This document shows positions 51,351 to 61,264 of a DNA stretch of 64,000 nucleotides, piece after piece. The position numbers were made by a program, and so were the translations under genes. This DNA comes from Rhynchopus euleeides. Taxonomy: Eukaryota; Euglenozoa; Diplonemea; Diplonemida; Diplonemidae. The DNA lies in the NCBI GenBank assembly GCA_963210315.1, contig OY723284.1, positions 186,001 through 250,000 of the forward strand, read 5' to 3'. How positions within the stretch are numbered: the stretch's first letter is position 1; every line of letters begins with the position of its first letter. Below the pieces are notes generated by a model that saw only the letters and a list, made by a program, of their open reading frames with translations, had not been told where the DNA came from and searched no databases.

Positions 51351-52547
51351 CAGGGGATAAGATAGGTCTGGTTTTCCGGTTTTCAAAACCAGGGTTTCCC
51401 GGTTCCCGGTTTTCTGGAGAAAAAAAAAAGGTCGGTCTCATTTTTGGCGGTTTTTTTGTGACTTTGGGACAGTAAAACAGTCAGAAAAAACGCCATAAAA
51501 AAATAGAAAGTGACCCCATCGTGATCCGCACAGAGCCCAAATAGTCCAAAGAAGGCAGAGAAGCGGAGAAGAAAAAATGGACCTAGCGGGTGGCCCGGTG
51601 GGTGGTGATGCCCTCGTCATGCAGGTCTCTTCTGTTTTGAAGGTGCACACATGGTGGACTCCAGCCACCATGTCTAAGAGGGAGTCTAAGACTGCAGTCT
51701 GTACTGGAGACGGGAGTCTATTTTCCAGCTAGTTTACGCTCAGACTCCCGCTAGTTGAGACTCATGGGAGACACGGTGTACTCCAGCGGAGGTAGGGTAA
51801 CCTCCGCTGGAGTTCACCGTGTCGTCTGCCTCTGTGCAGCGTCACTCGGTGCCATCGAATACATGGCGACAGCCCACCAACTCGAGACAGATCTGCTTGT
51901 CTGGAGGGCTGAGACGAGAACACGAACGACTTTCAAGCAGTCTTGAAGGTCGCCAAGCCTATTGGGGGCAACTAACAGATGAGATTTGTTTGTTGCCTGT
52001 CGTCACAGCTAGGTGCCCATCTCCTCGAAAACTCTCGTCTAGGCTCTACGTGGCGGAGATCTCGTGGACCCTTTGGCCATGACAAGGTCTGCCGTGCATC
52101 CACTCCACCCACAACGCACACCTGTCACGAGTGGTCGCTCCCACGTCCTCCTCCACCCTGAAGGTTGAACCCTCAAGGACCAGTGATCTCCTGCTGGCCG
52201 GGCTGCGATACAGTGAAGCCTTCCTACTTACAAGCGAATCCAGACTGTAGGGAACAGATGTTCACTACCGTGGCCTCCGGCGGCTGGGGGGCTCCGCCCC
52301 CCAGACCCCCCTGCGTAAAAACATTGCACCAGACCGGTTTTTTGGCCGAGAGTCCAAACTTTCAAAGCAGCTGCTGCGCCTGCCCCACCAAGCAGCCTCA
52401 GTACGACAGGACGCGCGCAGGCACTGGGCCCTCTCAGATTATGGGAGGGTTTGCGCGGGTCGCGCGCGCCGAAGGCGCGCGCGAAAAATTTTCAAAACCA
52501 GAAAAACCGGAAAACGGCGCCAGAAAAAAAGTCTATCTTATACCCTG
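51351..52547. mobile_element. Non-autonomous hAT-like transposon with 8-bp target duplication
   Basis: 1197 bp. It begins CAGGGGATAAGATAG and ends in the complement of CAGGGTATAAGATAG, imperfect terminal inverted repeats of the hAT type. It is flanked by the direct repeat CTGTGTGG (51343-51350 and 52548-52555), 8 bp as expected for hAT. The intact right arm of the host element shows the empty site with a single CTGTGTGG, which confirms the insertion. No transposase is encoded. It carries a copy of the 62-bp hairpin repeat. Confidence 0.85.
52252..52313 (+). repeat. Dispersed 62-bp hairpin repeat, copy 5
   Basis: Fifth copy of the block found at 18539, here inside the hAT-like insertion. Perfect CTGGGGGGC/GCCCCCCAG hairpin. 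Confidence 0.85.
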
Positions 52548-53498
52548 CTGTGTGGGAGGTTGGAAAAGAAAATGCCCCAACACACCACATCTGAGGGTTG
52601 CAATGCATGTTGCTTGCCAACCACGTCATCCGGTGGGTGTCAGGCGCTATGTAGGTGGCATGAGCCAGGTCTTCGATGTGTTCTGGCTTGTATATGTACC
52701 TCCCTGCCTGCGGCACAGGCACTGCCTTTGTCCCCCACACCAGCCACAGAGAGCGTATTGTACTCGGTCCACGGTTGCTGATTCATTGTGATGCGTTGTA
52801 TCCTCGAGTGAACGTCACACACTAGTGGCACCACCACCCGCCATCCGAGAGCTGTATTGACTTTGCGCCCTTCCGTTGCATTCACCTCGCCACGCATATT
52901 GCACCGTTCAGTACCAGTGCTCTTGGGCCAGGCAAAGTAGACCGCAGCAACTACCAATTCTGGCACAATGGGTACCACGACAGCGCACTTCGTGTGTTCC
53001 CGGAATGTACAGCTCGTGTTGCAACAGTCGTTGTCAACACATCCCGGTTGTGGAGCACTGCTGCACAGGAATCACACGACCATCTGGACTTGTTCCGTAC
53101 CTACAGGCAGCCTCCCGGTGCATGGTGGCAGGGAGGTACATATACAAGCCAGAACTCATCGAAGACCTGGCTAATGCCACCTACATAGCGCCTGACACCC
53201 ACCGGATGACGTGGTTGGCAAGCAACATGCATTGCAACCCTCAGATGTGGTGTGTTGGGGCATTTTCTTTTCCAACCTCCCACACAGTGGCACTGTCCGG
53301 TACCAAACGGTGGCACAAAATTTAGGTACCCCAATTCGGGCACCTGAGGTGCCCGGAATGGTGGAAAAGTGGGGTTCGATGGGTTTCCGGACCGATCTGG
53401 GGGGGTTTGGAGGGTTTACGGGGGCTTTGGGGCCTCTGCGCCGGTTTTTTGAAAAATCGTGTTTGTCCACGTAAAAGGGTGGCATTTGACCCCCCCTA

Positions 53499-54578
53499 GG
53501 GGGGGGGGGGGGGGGGTTGGTCATAGCTGGGGAGGGGGGGTGGCGAGGAAGTAGGAAAGGTGGGTGGGGGTGGTGGGGGTGGCGAAGTCGAGAAACTAAA
53601 GAGAGGGGCATAGAGGTGTTTTTTTTGTTGGGCACTCCGTCCACCGCCGCTCCGTCCAACGTAGGCCAGATGATACTGAATTTTTTCCCGGGAGACAGCC
53701 ACAACCCCCCCCCCCTCCCCTCCTGACTGCACCCCCGACGAGAGCTGCGGGGCGCAGGCATGTGAGGGGGGGGAGGGGGGATGTTTGGCTTTATTCCAAT
53801 GGGGAGACCTTCGCTCTGTGTCAAAGTGGTGTCAGGTTTGCAACCTATATTGTTAGGCAGCTCACCTGTTCTGCACTTGAGAACGAAAAAAAATGGGGGC
53901 CGCCCTCAGTGTTTCATTTTTCTTCCCAACTTTGTAATTTTTTAGACAAAATAAAGCATGTCGCAGCACGGGCCAGCCCCCAACACCACATCGGCTTTGC
54001 GCCAAAGGGTACCCTCTTGCATTTCATGCGGGGGGCGGGGGAGGGGGGGGCTTTTAACGATACGGCGACCGGGGAGGGGAGGGATTGGAGGAGACTCGCT
54101 CTTCATCCTGAGCGCAGTCAGAAGAAGAGAGCACCGTTCCCCCTCTTTTTCAAAAAGATTAAGAAGACACGTTAAGAGGGGGGGGGGGTGGGTGGGATGG
54201 GGAATGCGGGAAAAAGAAACGCGACGGAGGCAGAAATCGAAAAGGGCCATATCCTGCGGATAGGTGACCCGCCACCGGAGGAGGGGGAGGGAGGGGTGGT
54301 CGTGAAGCTTCATTCAAGATGCTCGAGGCTTGCACTACGGTATGCACAGGCCACCTTATTTCCTTTCGATCGAGCGGGAGTGTCGTCTTGGCAAGGGGGG
54401 GGGCTGGCCAAAAAGGGGTACTGCTCTGTGTGTCCACACCCTTCAGAGTTCAGATCAGTGTGACACGACACGAAACAAAAAAGATGGCCGTGTAGGGTGT
54501 GTGAGGGACACATGCATCTCGGCGTGCGGGTTGCCCAGCCACCTCCCCGCATCGCACTGAGGGGCCGGTGTTGTGTCA
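53499..54578. other. Intergenic region downstream of malate dehydrogenase
   Basis: About 1.1 kb with long G tracts (53499-53517, 54178-54189) and a C tract (53706-53715). No gene recognised. It includes the 3' flank of the malate dehydrogenase gene. Confidence 0.6.
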
Positions 54579-55770
54579 TCACAGCTTCGGCTTGCCCCCA
54601 CCGCTCTGGAACCACTGGACACCCTTCTCGGCGTCCTTCACGAGGATCGGGATGGCGTCGTTCAGGCACTCCTGTGCAGAGGGGTGTGGGTGATGGGTGG
54701 TGCAAAGCACATGAAACAAGGCGGCACTGGAAAGGGGAGGGGCAGAACGTCACATTTGAACTGTTGTTGTTTGGCGGCCATACCATCTCCTTGTCGGACA
54801 GCTTGCCGATCGACAGGCGCTGCTCAATGCCGTCGGGCCCGATCCGCACAGGCCAAGCCATGTACGGTGCCTTGGCGGAGCCATCCGTGTCGACCATCGC
54901 GCAGACAGCCGGCTTCCGCTTCCCGATCAGCGCCTCCACAAGCGCCACCACGAAGTATGCAGTGGCGGCGCCCATCGAGAGCGTGGCAGAGCCCGCCCCC
55001 GCCTTCGCCTCCACCACCTCGGTACCGGCGTGCTGGGTGCGCTTCCTCAGGCGGGCCATGTCGGCCTCTGTGAGGCGCTTCGTCGCGGGCGTCAGGCTGA
55101 ACAGCGGCACAATGGTGGACCCGCTGTGCCCCCCGATCACAGGCACCTCCTTCACGATCACATCCGGCTGCAGGAGCTCGTTGGCGAAGGCGCAGGCGCG
55201 CATGTTGTCCAGCAGGGTCACGCCCAGCAGGCGGTTCTTGTCGTAGCACTTCCATGCCTTCAGCACCTCGGCGGCGATCGGGATGCAGGAGTTGACGGGG
55301 TTGGTGCCGATGCACAGCATGCAGCCGGGTGCCGTCTTCGCGACGACCTCCGTCAGGTCGCGCACGATGCGCGCGTTGACGTTGAACAGGTCATCGCGTG
55401 TCATGCCGGGCTTGCGGGGGACACCCGCGATGATGCAGACGACATCCGAGTTTGCCACCGCCTTCTCCAGCTCCTCGGTGTTGCCGCGCGACCCCTGGTA
55501 CCACTCGGTCTGGACCTGGGTGTCGACGTGCGACACGTCAGCGGCAACGCCGTGCACGTTGACAATGTCATAAAGCGACAGGATGGACCCCGCAGGCAGG
55601 TGCACCTTGAGGAACAGCGACAGCGTCTGCCCGATCCCGCCTGCGGCGCCCAGCACGCACACCTTCATGTTGCGGTCGCTCTCACCGGCGGCCGCCATGC
55701 CGACACCCCCGACAAGCCCCGACGCGGGGCGCCCCACGCTCGAGGAGAACGAAGACCCGGAAGTAAGCAT
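54579..55770 (-). CDS. MDH: NAD-dependent malate dehydrogenase
   Basis: Exon 1 55770-54784, intron 54783-54672 (112 bp, GTATGG...CAG), exon 2 54671-54579; 359 residues. It interconverts malate and oxaloacetate with NAD. Numbering from MLTSG: Rossmann GAAGGIGQ (41-48), NAD-binding D68, substrate-loop R119 and R125 (VPRKPGMTR), N157 (GTNPVN), D188 and R191 (LLDNMR), catalytic H215 (GGHSGSTI). This is the mitochondrial/glyoxysomal/glycosomal-type MDH family. A 34-residue N-terminal extension rich in Ser and Gly precedes the core, and the C-terminus is GGGKPKL, a PKL tripeptide that resembles a peroxisomal/glycosomal PTS1. Which compartment is used is open. An in-frame ATG at 55887 would add a His-run and is less likely. 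Confidence 0.96.
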
Positions 55771-56714
55771 CGTGCCGGAGGTGGTGTATGTCCCTAGATG
55801 TGCAGAGGGTAGGTGGTGGTGGTGGTGGTGGTGGTGAAAAGGCAGAGCAGCGGCAGCGCATGGCCTGCAGGATTGAGGGGACAGCAAAGGGGGAGGTTGC
55901 CCAGAGGGCCGGGGGATGGGGGACAGCCCGCGTTGTCAAGATCTGCGAGTGCTAGCACCGACGCACAAACTGCTGGGATGGGGGGAGAAGGACAAGGAAT
56001 GTGTCTGTGCAGAGGGGCGGATGGGGAGGAGAAATGCACAAGTGCTGGGAGGAGGACAAGGCCACAAGTTCAAAGCTATCTGTGCAGAGAGGGAGGGAGA
56101 GTTCGCAGTGTCTCCTCCTCCAAGCTCCGCCACAGCCAGAATGGCCAGGCACCCGAGACCACACACAATTTTTCGTGAGGTCGTTGACGAGGTCGCCAAC
56201 AAACCCGCTTGAAACCGGGGCACAAATGCATTTCTGGGCGTGTGAGGGTCGATTCAGATGCCCCTCAGCAGATATCGATGTGCGCGCCAAGCGGAGCGGC
56301 GCTGTGCACAGAGGTTAGTTGCTGCTGGGGAGGGACACGTCGACCCACACACTGCAGGATACAGAATTCGTTAATGACACAACAACACCCTCAACATGCA
56401 TGCTGTGCGCCTCTCAGTGCATATGAGTGCGCGCGCCTGTCAACAAGCGGCACTGCGCACATAGGGTTAGATTCCGATGGGAGGCGCACACAGTGCACAG
56501 ACACAGTGAGGTAGATACACGTTGGGTATCATAGCAAGGCACAGGACACTGCAACGTGCAGGGCTTACGCTTTTCCCTCTTCAGTTGTACCGCGTTGCTC
56601 TGCATCGAGCGTCCCGTCACACACACACTTAATGATTTTTGGACGGCCGCTAGTGGGTTGGCACACGCACACGCACACGCGCGAGTGCGCTGGGTACCCC
56701 GAAGCTCACTTATC
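55771..56714. other. Intergenic region between malate dehydrogenase and the double-PARP gene
   Basis: About 940 bp. A short trinucleotide-type GGTGGT run (55811-55834) lies just upstream of the MDH start. Otherwise mixed sequence without coding features. Confidence 0.6.
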
Positions 56715-59700
56715 TCACCGCGACCCACCCAGATCGACCACGAGGCGCTCGACCACGCGCTCGAGGCTGCCACCGTACCTGTCGAGGAGACCACGCAGGC
56801 GCGCATCCTGGTTTGTGAATCCCATCTGACGTAGGGCCCGCAGCGGGTTGTAGTGCGCTGCCACACTGTCGTCGGTTTCGTAGTCCACAACGTACAGCGG
56901 CATCACCTGGGCCGGGTGGAACACAATGTACTCCGAGTTGCGCACACCCAGCCCTTCCTTCGCCTCGTTGCCCAGCCCCTTGACATAGTACGAATCGTGT
57001 CCCTTGAGTGTGTCCCACGCATGTACCATGTCCTCCACCAGCCCCGTGGGGTCCGTGCACCGCACCACGTCGTGCATCGCATCGTCGTGCACCAGGTTCG
57101 ACTCGATCAGGCACGGGCTGCCGAGGTTCACCCTGCACCGCACAAGCGAGCGCTGTGTGCGGCCCGCCTTGACGTGCCTGTGCGCCTTGCCCGGGTCGTC
57201 TGCAAGGTACACACCAAGCCCAAACATGTGGCACTTCCCCCACCGGTGGGCGCGCACGCAGTGCCGGCAGTCCGTCCCGCACAGTGTGGTGCTCAGCCCC
57301 TTGCCCCCCGACACGGGGCACTCGTCCGCCGCCTGCGTGTCCGACGGCGGCTGCAGCCCTGTTGCCAGGATCTGGTCCAGCACGCTGCACGCCGTGCCGT
57401 GCCACAGCTCCTTCTCCGCCACATACCCGTGCAGTGCCTGCATGAAGGCGCGCCGCGACTCGTACGCACCCTCCAGGTGTGTGTTCACCACTCGCCGCAC
57501 CCGCGTCACGTGCCCCAGCCCCTTCGCCTCCACATCTGCACTCATCTCGTCGTACTTCGCTGTCCCTTCCGCCACCTCCTCGTACTGCAGCACAGCGCCG
57601 TGGTGCACAAAGTCCTCTGCCGCGTGCCGGAACGAGCAAGCCTCCGTCCAGTCGCACTGCCCGCGCAGGTTCCACCCGCGGCAGAACCGCCCGGGCCCCG
57701 TCAGCTTCGGGCACCGGCGTGCCCGCAGCGCGGGGTTCGCAGGCTGTGCATCGTCCACTGAGATGCGCTCACCGTGCGCCCCATACGCACGTGTGTTCAG
57801 CTCCGCCAGCTGCAGCTGCGAGATGGGCTCCGCCAGCTCCACGTACGTCCCGACACGCGCCGCGTTCCGCTCCACCTTCACCCGCACCACCGTGTGCTTC
57901 TCCCCGAGGAAGCGCTCCACGTCGTGCCGCACCTCCGCCTCATCCGCCTTCGCAAGCGCCGGGTCCAGCCACCCCATCCACAGACACCGCGTCTGTGCTG
58001 CCATCATCGTCCCGTCGATGCGCCCGCGGCACGCCGCCACGCCGCCGCGCTGCGTCTCTCCAACACGCCGCCGCACCTCCTCCGCCTCTGCCGCCTCCCC
58101 GCCGTATGTCTGCAACGTGCGCAGCAGCGCCCCGCCACCTGTACCGCCTGCCCCTGCAAACTGGAACTGGATGAGGTACCGCGGCAGGCACTGGATGTTC
58201 CCCTCCCGCTGGTTCATCACGTAGTACCCCATGTCCCCGACCCACTTGTGGTCCGCCCCAGCCCACCCCAGCAGCAGGCTGCACACAAACATGAACCCCC
58301 CGCCGCCGCAGTACCCCACAGACACATCCGGGTCCTTTGCGAAGTACTCCCCTGTGCCGAACACCTGCCCGCTCCGCCGCAGCGGGTCGAACCCGTGCGC
58401 CGCAATGCTCAGCACGTTCTGCTCTGCTGTCCCGTGGAACCCGTCAATCATGTCCGGCGTCTTGCCGTACGCACGCGTCATGTTGTACTCCGTTGCGCGG
58501 AAACGGAACTCCAGCGCCTCGTTCCGCAGCTGCCACGCCGCCATCACCTCAAGCCCGCCTCCGCTGCTCGCCTCTGCCACCTGCTGCCGCAGCAGCTCCA
58601 GCTTTGCCGAGCTCACGCGAGTCAGCACACGCCGCAGCTCTGCTTCGTCATCCGTTGTGGTGCTCGCGCTCTTGGTGATCGTGTTCGGACTGCGCCTCGT
58701 CTGACTGGCAGCACTGCCACCGCCGCTGCTGCTGCCGCCCACACTGCCGTCATCGCTCCCGCCAGCGCCCCCCGCCTCCGCACTGCACGGCAGGTCCATG
58801 TGCTCACCGCGCGCACATGTGCCCTGTGCCTGGCACCTCCCCCCGAGGTGCATCATGCAGATGCGCTCCGCACCGCGCGCCCGCCGCGCCATGCCATCAC
58901 CGGCCCGTGCCATGCGGCGCCCCTCATCCTCGCCACACTCCCGCACACGCTGACCGCCGCATCCCGTCACAGCAACAGCGTGCACACGCCCGCGCCGCAC
59001 TTGGATCCCAAACTCCACCGCCTGCCCCGGCGCCGCACTGCGGACCCCGTCCCGAAGCGCGCTGCTCTCGCACCCCACGTCGCCGAAGTACGTCGCAGTC
59101 CCGCGCCCACCGCCACCAGGCAGCAGCCCCTGTGCCATCACCAGCGGCACATCAGGTGACACGCGCCCGCGCCCCCGCTCTGCGTCCCACATGTCCACAG
59201 TCCCCTGAACACGCGCGCTGCTGTCCACAGACACCGTCATACGTACCTCGCACGCACCAACAACAGCCGCGCACAGCGCCTGCTCCAATGCCTCGTCGGT
59301 CTCTGTCTCCACACCGTTCACTGCGTCCACACGCACCGTTGGCATCAGTCCGGCATGCGATCCCCGCCCACCGCTACACACGCGTGTTACGACCCGCCCA
59401 GACCCCACCTCCAGCCCGAACGCCGTCCGCCAGCCGCCGTCTGCCGCTGCTGCCACACACTGCCCGTCAACAGCAAGCGCAACCTGCAGCGACACGCGGC
59501 CCAGTGCCGCATCCACGCGCGACCCTGCGCCTACGCCTGCGCCTCCACCAGCGCCGTCCCGACGCTTCGGCACCTCACGCCGCTCGGCAAACATATCGTC
59601 CACCGCCAGCCGCCGCCCGTCGCGGTACTCACGCGCATTCAGCTCTGCCACCTGCAGCTGCGTCACCGGCCGCCTCAAGTCCACCACAGCCGCCACGCGG

Positions 59701-60767
59701 TACACCTCCGCGTTGCTGTAGCACGCCCGCACAGACGCCACCTCGTGGCCTGCCAGGAAGGCACGCACCCGCTCCGCCAGCTCGCGCGTCAGCAGCGCAC
59801 GCGCCTCGTCCCCGCTCGCCAGCCACCCAATCCACAGGCGGTCCGTCGACCCCCGTGCCATCACGCATGGCGCGCGCCCGGCAGCACGCCCCTCGCCTGC
59901 ACCACACGGGGCTACCGCGACCACACCCCCGGCAGGCATGTTGTGCGCCACCCCCACAGCCTCCGCCAGCTCGTGCAGCCCGGCAAGCACCCGCTGCCGC
60001 TCCGGCCCGTACGGCACACGCACGCGCTTCCCGATCCCAGGCAACGATACCATCTCCTCCCCGTCGAACCGCAGCTCTGCGCACTCAGGCCTCGCCTCCC
60101 CGTTCTTTGCGTACAGCACATGCCCCGCCCGCTGTGGGTGCGCCTCAAACGACACCCGGTTGCACTCGCGCAGGTTGTTGACGTTCCACCACTCCACACG
60201 CACACGCCGCCCGCTCCCGCGCACCACAGCGCGGCTGTCCCCGCGCTGCGACAGCGCGACCTGCACCGCACGCAGCCTGCCGCCCTCCTCCACCCGCACC
60301 TCCAGCTCCACCACATCACCCACCGCCGCGTCGAACCCGCGGCACTCTGTCACGTGGCAGAACACGTGCCCCGTGTGCAGCTCCGTCTGCCCCTCCGCCC
60401 CGACCCCCAGCACAGGCTCGTCGAGCGCAATTTTCCCAAACCCGCGCCCCGCCTCCCACCACGCCACGCGCCCGCTGCGCCTCCGCCGCTCGTCCACCCA
60501 CCCCGACAGCACCAGCGTCGTCGCCCCAGCACCGGCCGCCTTCGCGTCTGCTGGGCAGCGCACCGCCTGCCCGTTCACGGCAGTGATCACCATCCCGCGC
60601 AGCACCCCGCCTGTCGATGCAGGTGACCCTGCCGCCACACGCGTCACCATACACCCGTCAACCGTGCTCGCGCTGAACACAAGCCCCAGTGCCGTGTCGG
60701 GCCCTGAGCGCTCCACACGCGCTTCCACTGCTACCCGCCGCAGCGACAGCGCTGCCTGTCCGCTCAT
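56715..60767 (-). CDS. Tandem PDZ / cold-shock / RNA-binding-like / CCCH / double-PARP / UBA protein
   Basis: 1350 residues, no intron; start MSGQAALSLRRVAVEARVER. Two related modules are visible. Module 1: PDZ-like (8-88), cold-shock-like (98-172), a basic region (185-275), RRM-like fold (308-392). Module 2: PDZ-like (424-512), cold-shock-like (518-602), CCCH finger (637-656), PARP catalytic domain A (about 710-868: GFHGTA, GEYFAKDP, then IQCLPRYLIQF with no Glu at the catalytic position), RRM-like (927-1007), CCCH finger (1029-1047), PARP domain B (about 1085-1298: ELWHGTACS, FGLGVYLADD, RNSEYIVF, so His-Tyr-Glu is kept), and UBA-like tail (1306-1345). Family knowledge: His-Tyr-Glu PARPs transfer ADP-ribose, and CCCH PARPs bind RNA. 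I infer an RNA-linked ADP-ribosylation factor. PDZ, cold-shock and RRM calls are by pattern and less certain than PARP, CCCH and UBA. Confidence 0.9.
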   Translation of the reverse strand: MSGQAALSLRRVAVEARVERSGPDTALGLVFSASTVDGCMVTRVAAGSPASTGGVLRGMVITAVNGQAVRCPADAKAAGAGATTLVLSGWVDERRRRSGRVAWWEAGRGFGKIALDEPVLGVGAEGQTELHTGHVFCHVTECRGFDAAVGDVVELEVRVEEGGRLRAVQVALSQRGDSRAVVRGSGRRVRVEWWNVNNLRECNRVSFEAHPQRAGHVLYAKNGEARPECAELRFDGEEMVSLPGIGKRVRVPYGPERQRVLAGLHELAEAVGVAHNMPAGGVVAVAPCGAGEGRAAGRAPCVMARGSTDRLWIGWLASGDEARALLTRELAERVRAFLAGHEVASVRACYSNAEVYRVAAVVDLRRPVTQLQVAELNAREYRDGRRLAVDDMFAERREVPKRRDGAGGGAGVGAGSRVDAALGRVSLQVALAVDGQCVAAAADGGWRTAFGLEVGSGRVVTRVCSGGRGSHAGLMPTVRVDAVNGVETETDEALEQALCAAVVGACEVRMTVSVDSSARVQGTVDMWDAERGRGRVSPDVPLVMAQGLLPGGGGRGTATYFGDVGCESSALRDGVRSAAPGQAVEFGIQVRRGRVHAVAVTGCGGQRVRECGEDEGRRMARAGDGMARRARGAERICMMHLGGRCQAQGTCARGEHMDLPCSAEAGGAGGSDDGSVGGSSSGGGSAASQTRRSPNTITKSASTTTDDEAELRRVLTRVSSAKLELLRQQVAEASSGGGLEVMAAWQLRNEALEFRFRATEYNMTRAYGKTPDMIDGFHGTAEQNVLSIAAHGFDPLRRSGQVFGTGEYFAKDPDVSVGYCGGGGFMFVCSLLLGWAGADHKWVGDMGYYVMNQREGNIQCLPRYLIQFQFAGAGGTGGGALLRTLQTYGGEAAEAEEVRRRVGETQRGGVAACRGRIDGTMMAAQTRCLWMGWLDPALAKADEAEVRHDVERFLGEKHTVVRVKVERNAARVGTYVELAEPISQLQLAELNTRAYGAHGERISVDDAQPANPALRARRCPKLTGPGRFCRGWNLRGQCDWTEACSFRHAAEDFVHHGAVLQYEEVAEGTAKYDEMSADVEAKGLGHVTRVRRVVNTHLEGAYESRRAFMQALHGYVAEKELWHGTACSVLDQILATGLQPPSDTQAADECPVSGGKGLSTTLCGTDCRHCVRAHRWGKCHMFGLGVYLADDPGKAHRHVKAGRTQRSLVRCRVNLGSPCLIESNLVHDDAMHDVVRCTDPTGLVEDMVHAWDTLKGHDSYYVKGLGNEAKEGLGVRNSEYIVFHPAQVMPLYVVDYETDDSVAAHYNPLRALRQMGFTNQDARLRGLLDRYGGSLERVVERLVVDLGGSR

Positions 60768-61264
60768 CGTGTGTTGCTGTGGAGTGTCGGCAGAGATTGT
60801 CTCTGCGCCACGTATCTGCCGGTGTGCGGTGTGTCTGTACATACACGACATGGTGGGTTTAAGCCTTTCTTGCATCTCCAACACATAACACCACAACTGC
60901 AATTCAGGGCGTATCGGGGCGAGGGGGAGGGGGAACAGGGGCGCTTCCTGCGGCAACTCCAAATCTGAGAGATACAAACAACCCGAAGGGGCAGAGATAG
61001 AGACCGAGAGGGGGGTGATGAAGGGAGAACCGGGCAACCCCCCACCCCCCGCCCCCCCACCCCTGTACACGGTCGCACGGTCGATACAGCAAACAAAGGG
61101 GGGAGAGAGGCTACCGCCAGAGGGAGAGGAGGGGGGGGCATTCCAGTGGGCAGGCGGACACCACAAATCCCTTTTCTTCCGCACGGTAGTGCGTGGGAAA
61201 ACAACACAGGGCAGGCAGGGCAGAGCAGAGCACCCATCTCCCACCTCTCTCACCCTCCTTTTTT
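60768..61264. other. Intergenic spacer
   Basis: About 500 bp between the double-PARP gene and the coiled-coil gene. The PARP frame stays open upstream through this spacer, but the encoded sequence is low-complexity and unlike the domains downstream, so it is left out of the gene. C-rich tracts near 61040-61060. Confidence 0.6.

Larger units (their letters stand above)
51142..53498. mobile_element. TA-flanked inverted-repeat element (MITE-like), split by a hAT-like insertion
   Basis: Left end TA|GGGGGGGTCAAATG at 51142; right end CATTTGACCCCCC|TA to 53498. The arms are long: 51142-51350 plus 52556-52708 on the left match 53127-53498 on the right in reverse complement (for example GTACCTAAATTTTGTGCCAC against GTGGCACAAAATTTAGGTAC). 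The loop (52709-53126) has no ORF of note. TA on both sides fits a TA target duplication, as in Tc1/mariner-type elements. The left arm is interrupted at 51351-52547. A related end starts at 63704. Confidence 0.8.

Noticed and set aside
57004..60888. Several plus-strand frames of 300-460 codons opposite the double-PARP gene
   Set aside because: Antisense shadows with Arg/Pro/His-rich composition caused by third-position G/C bias of the true gene.
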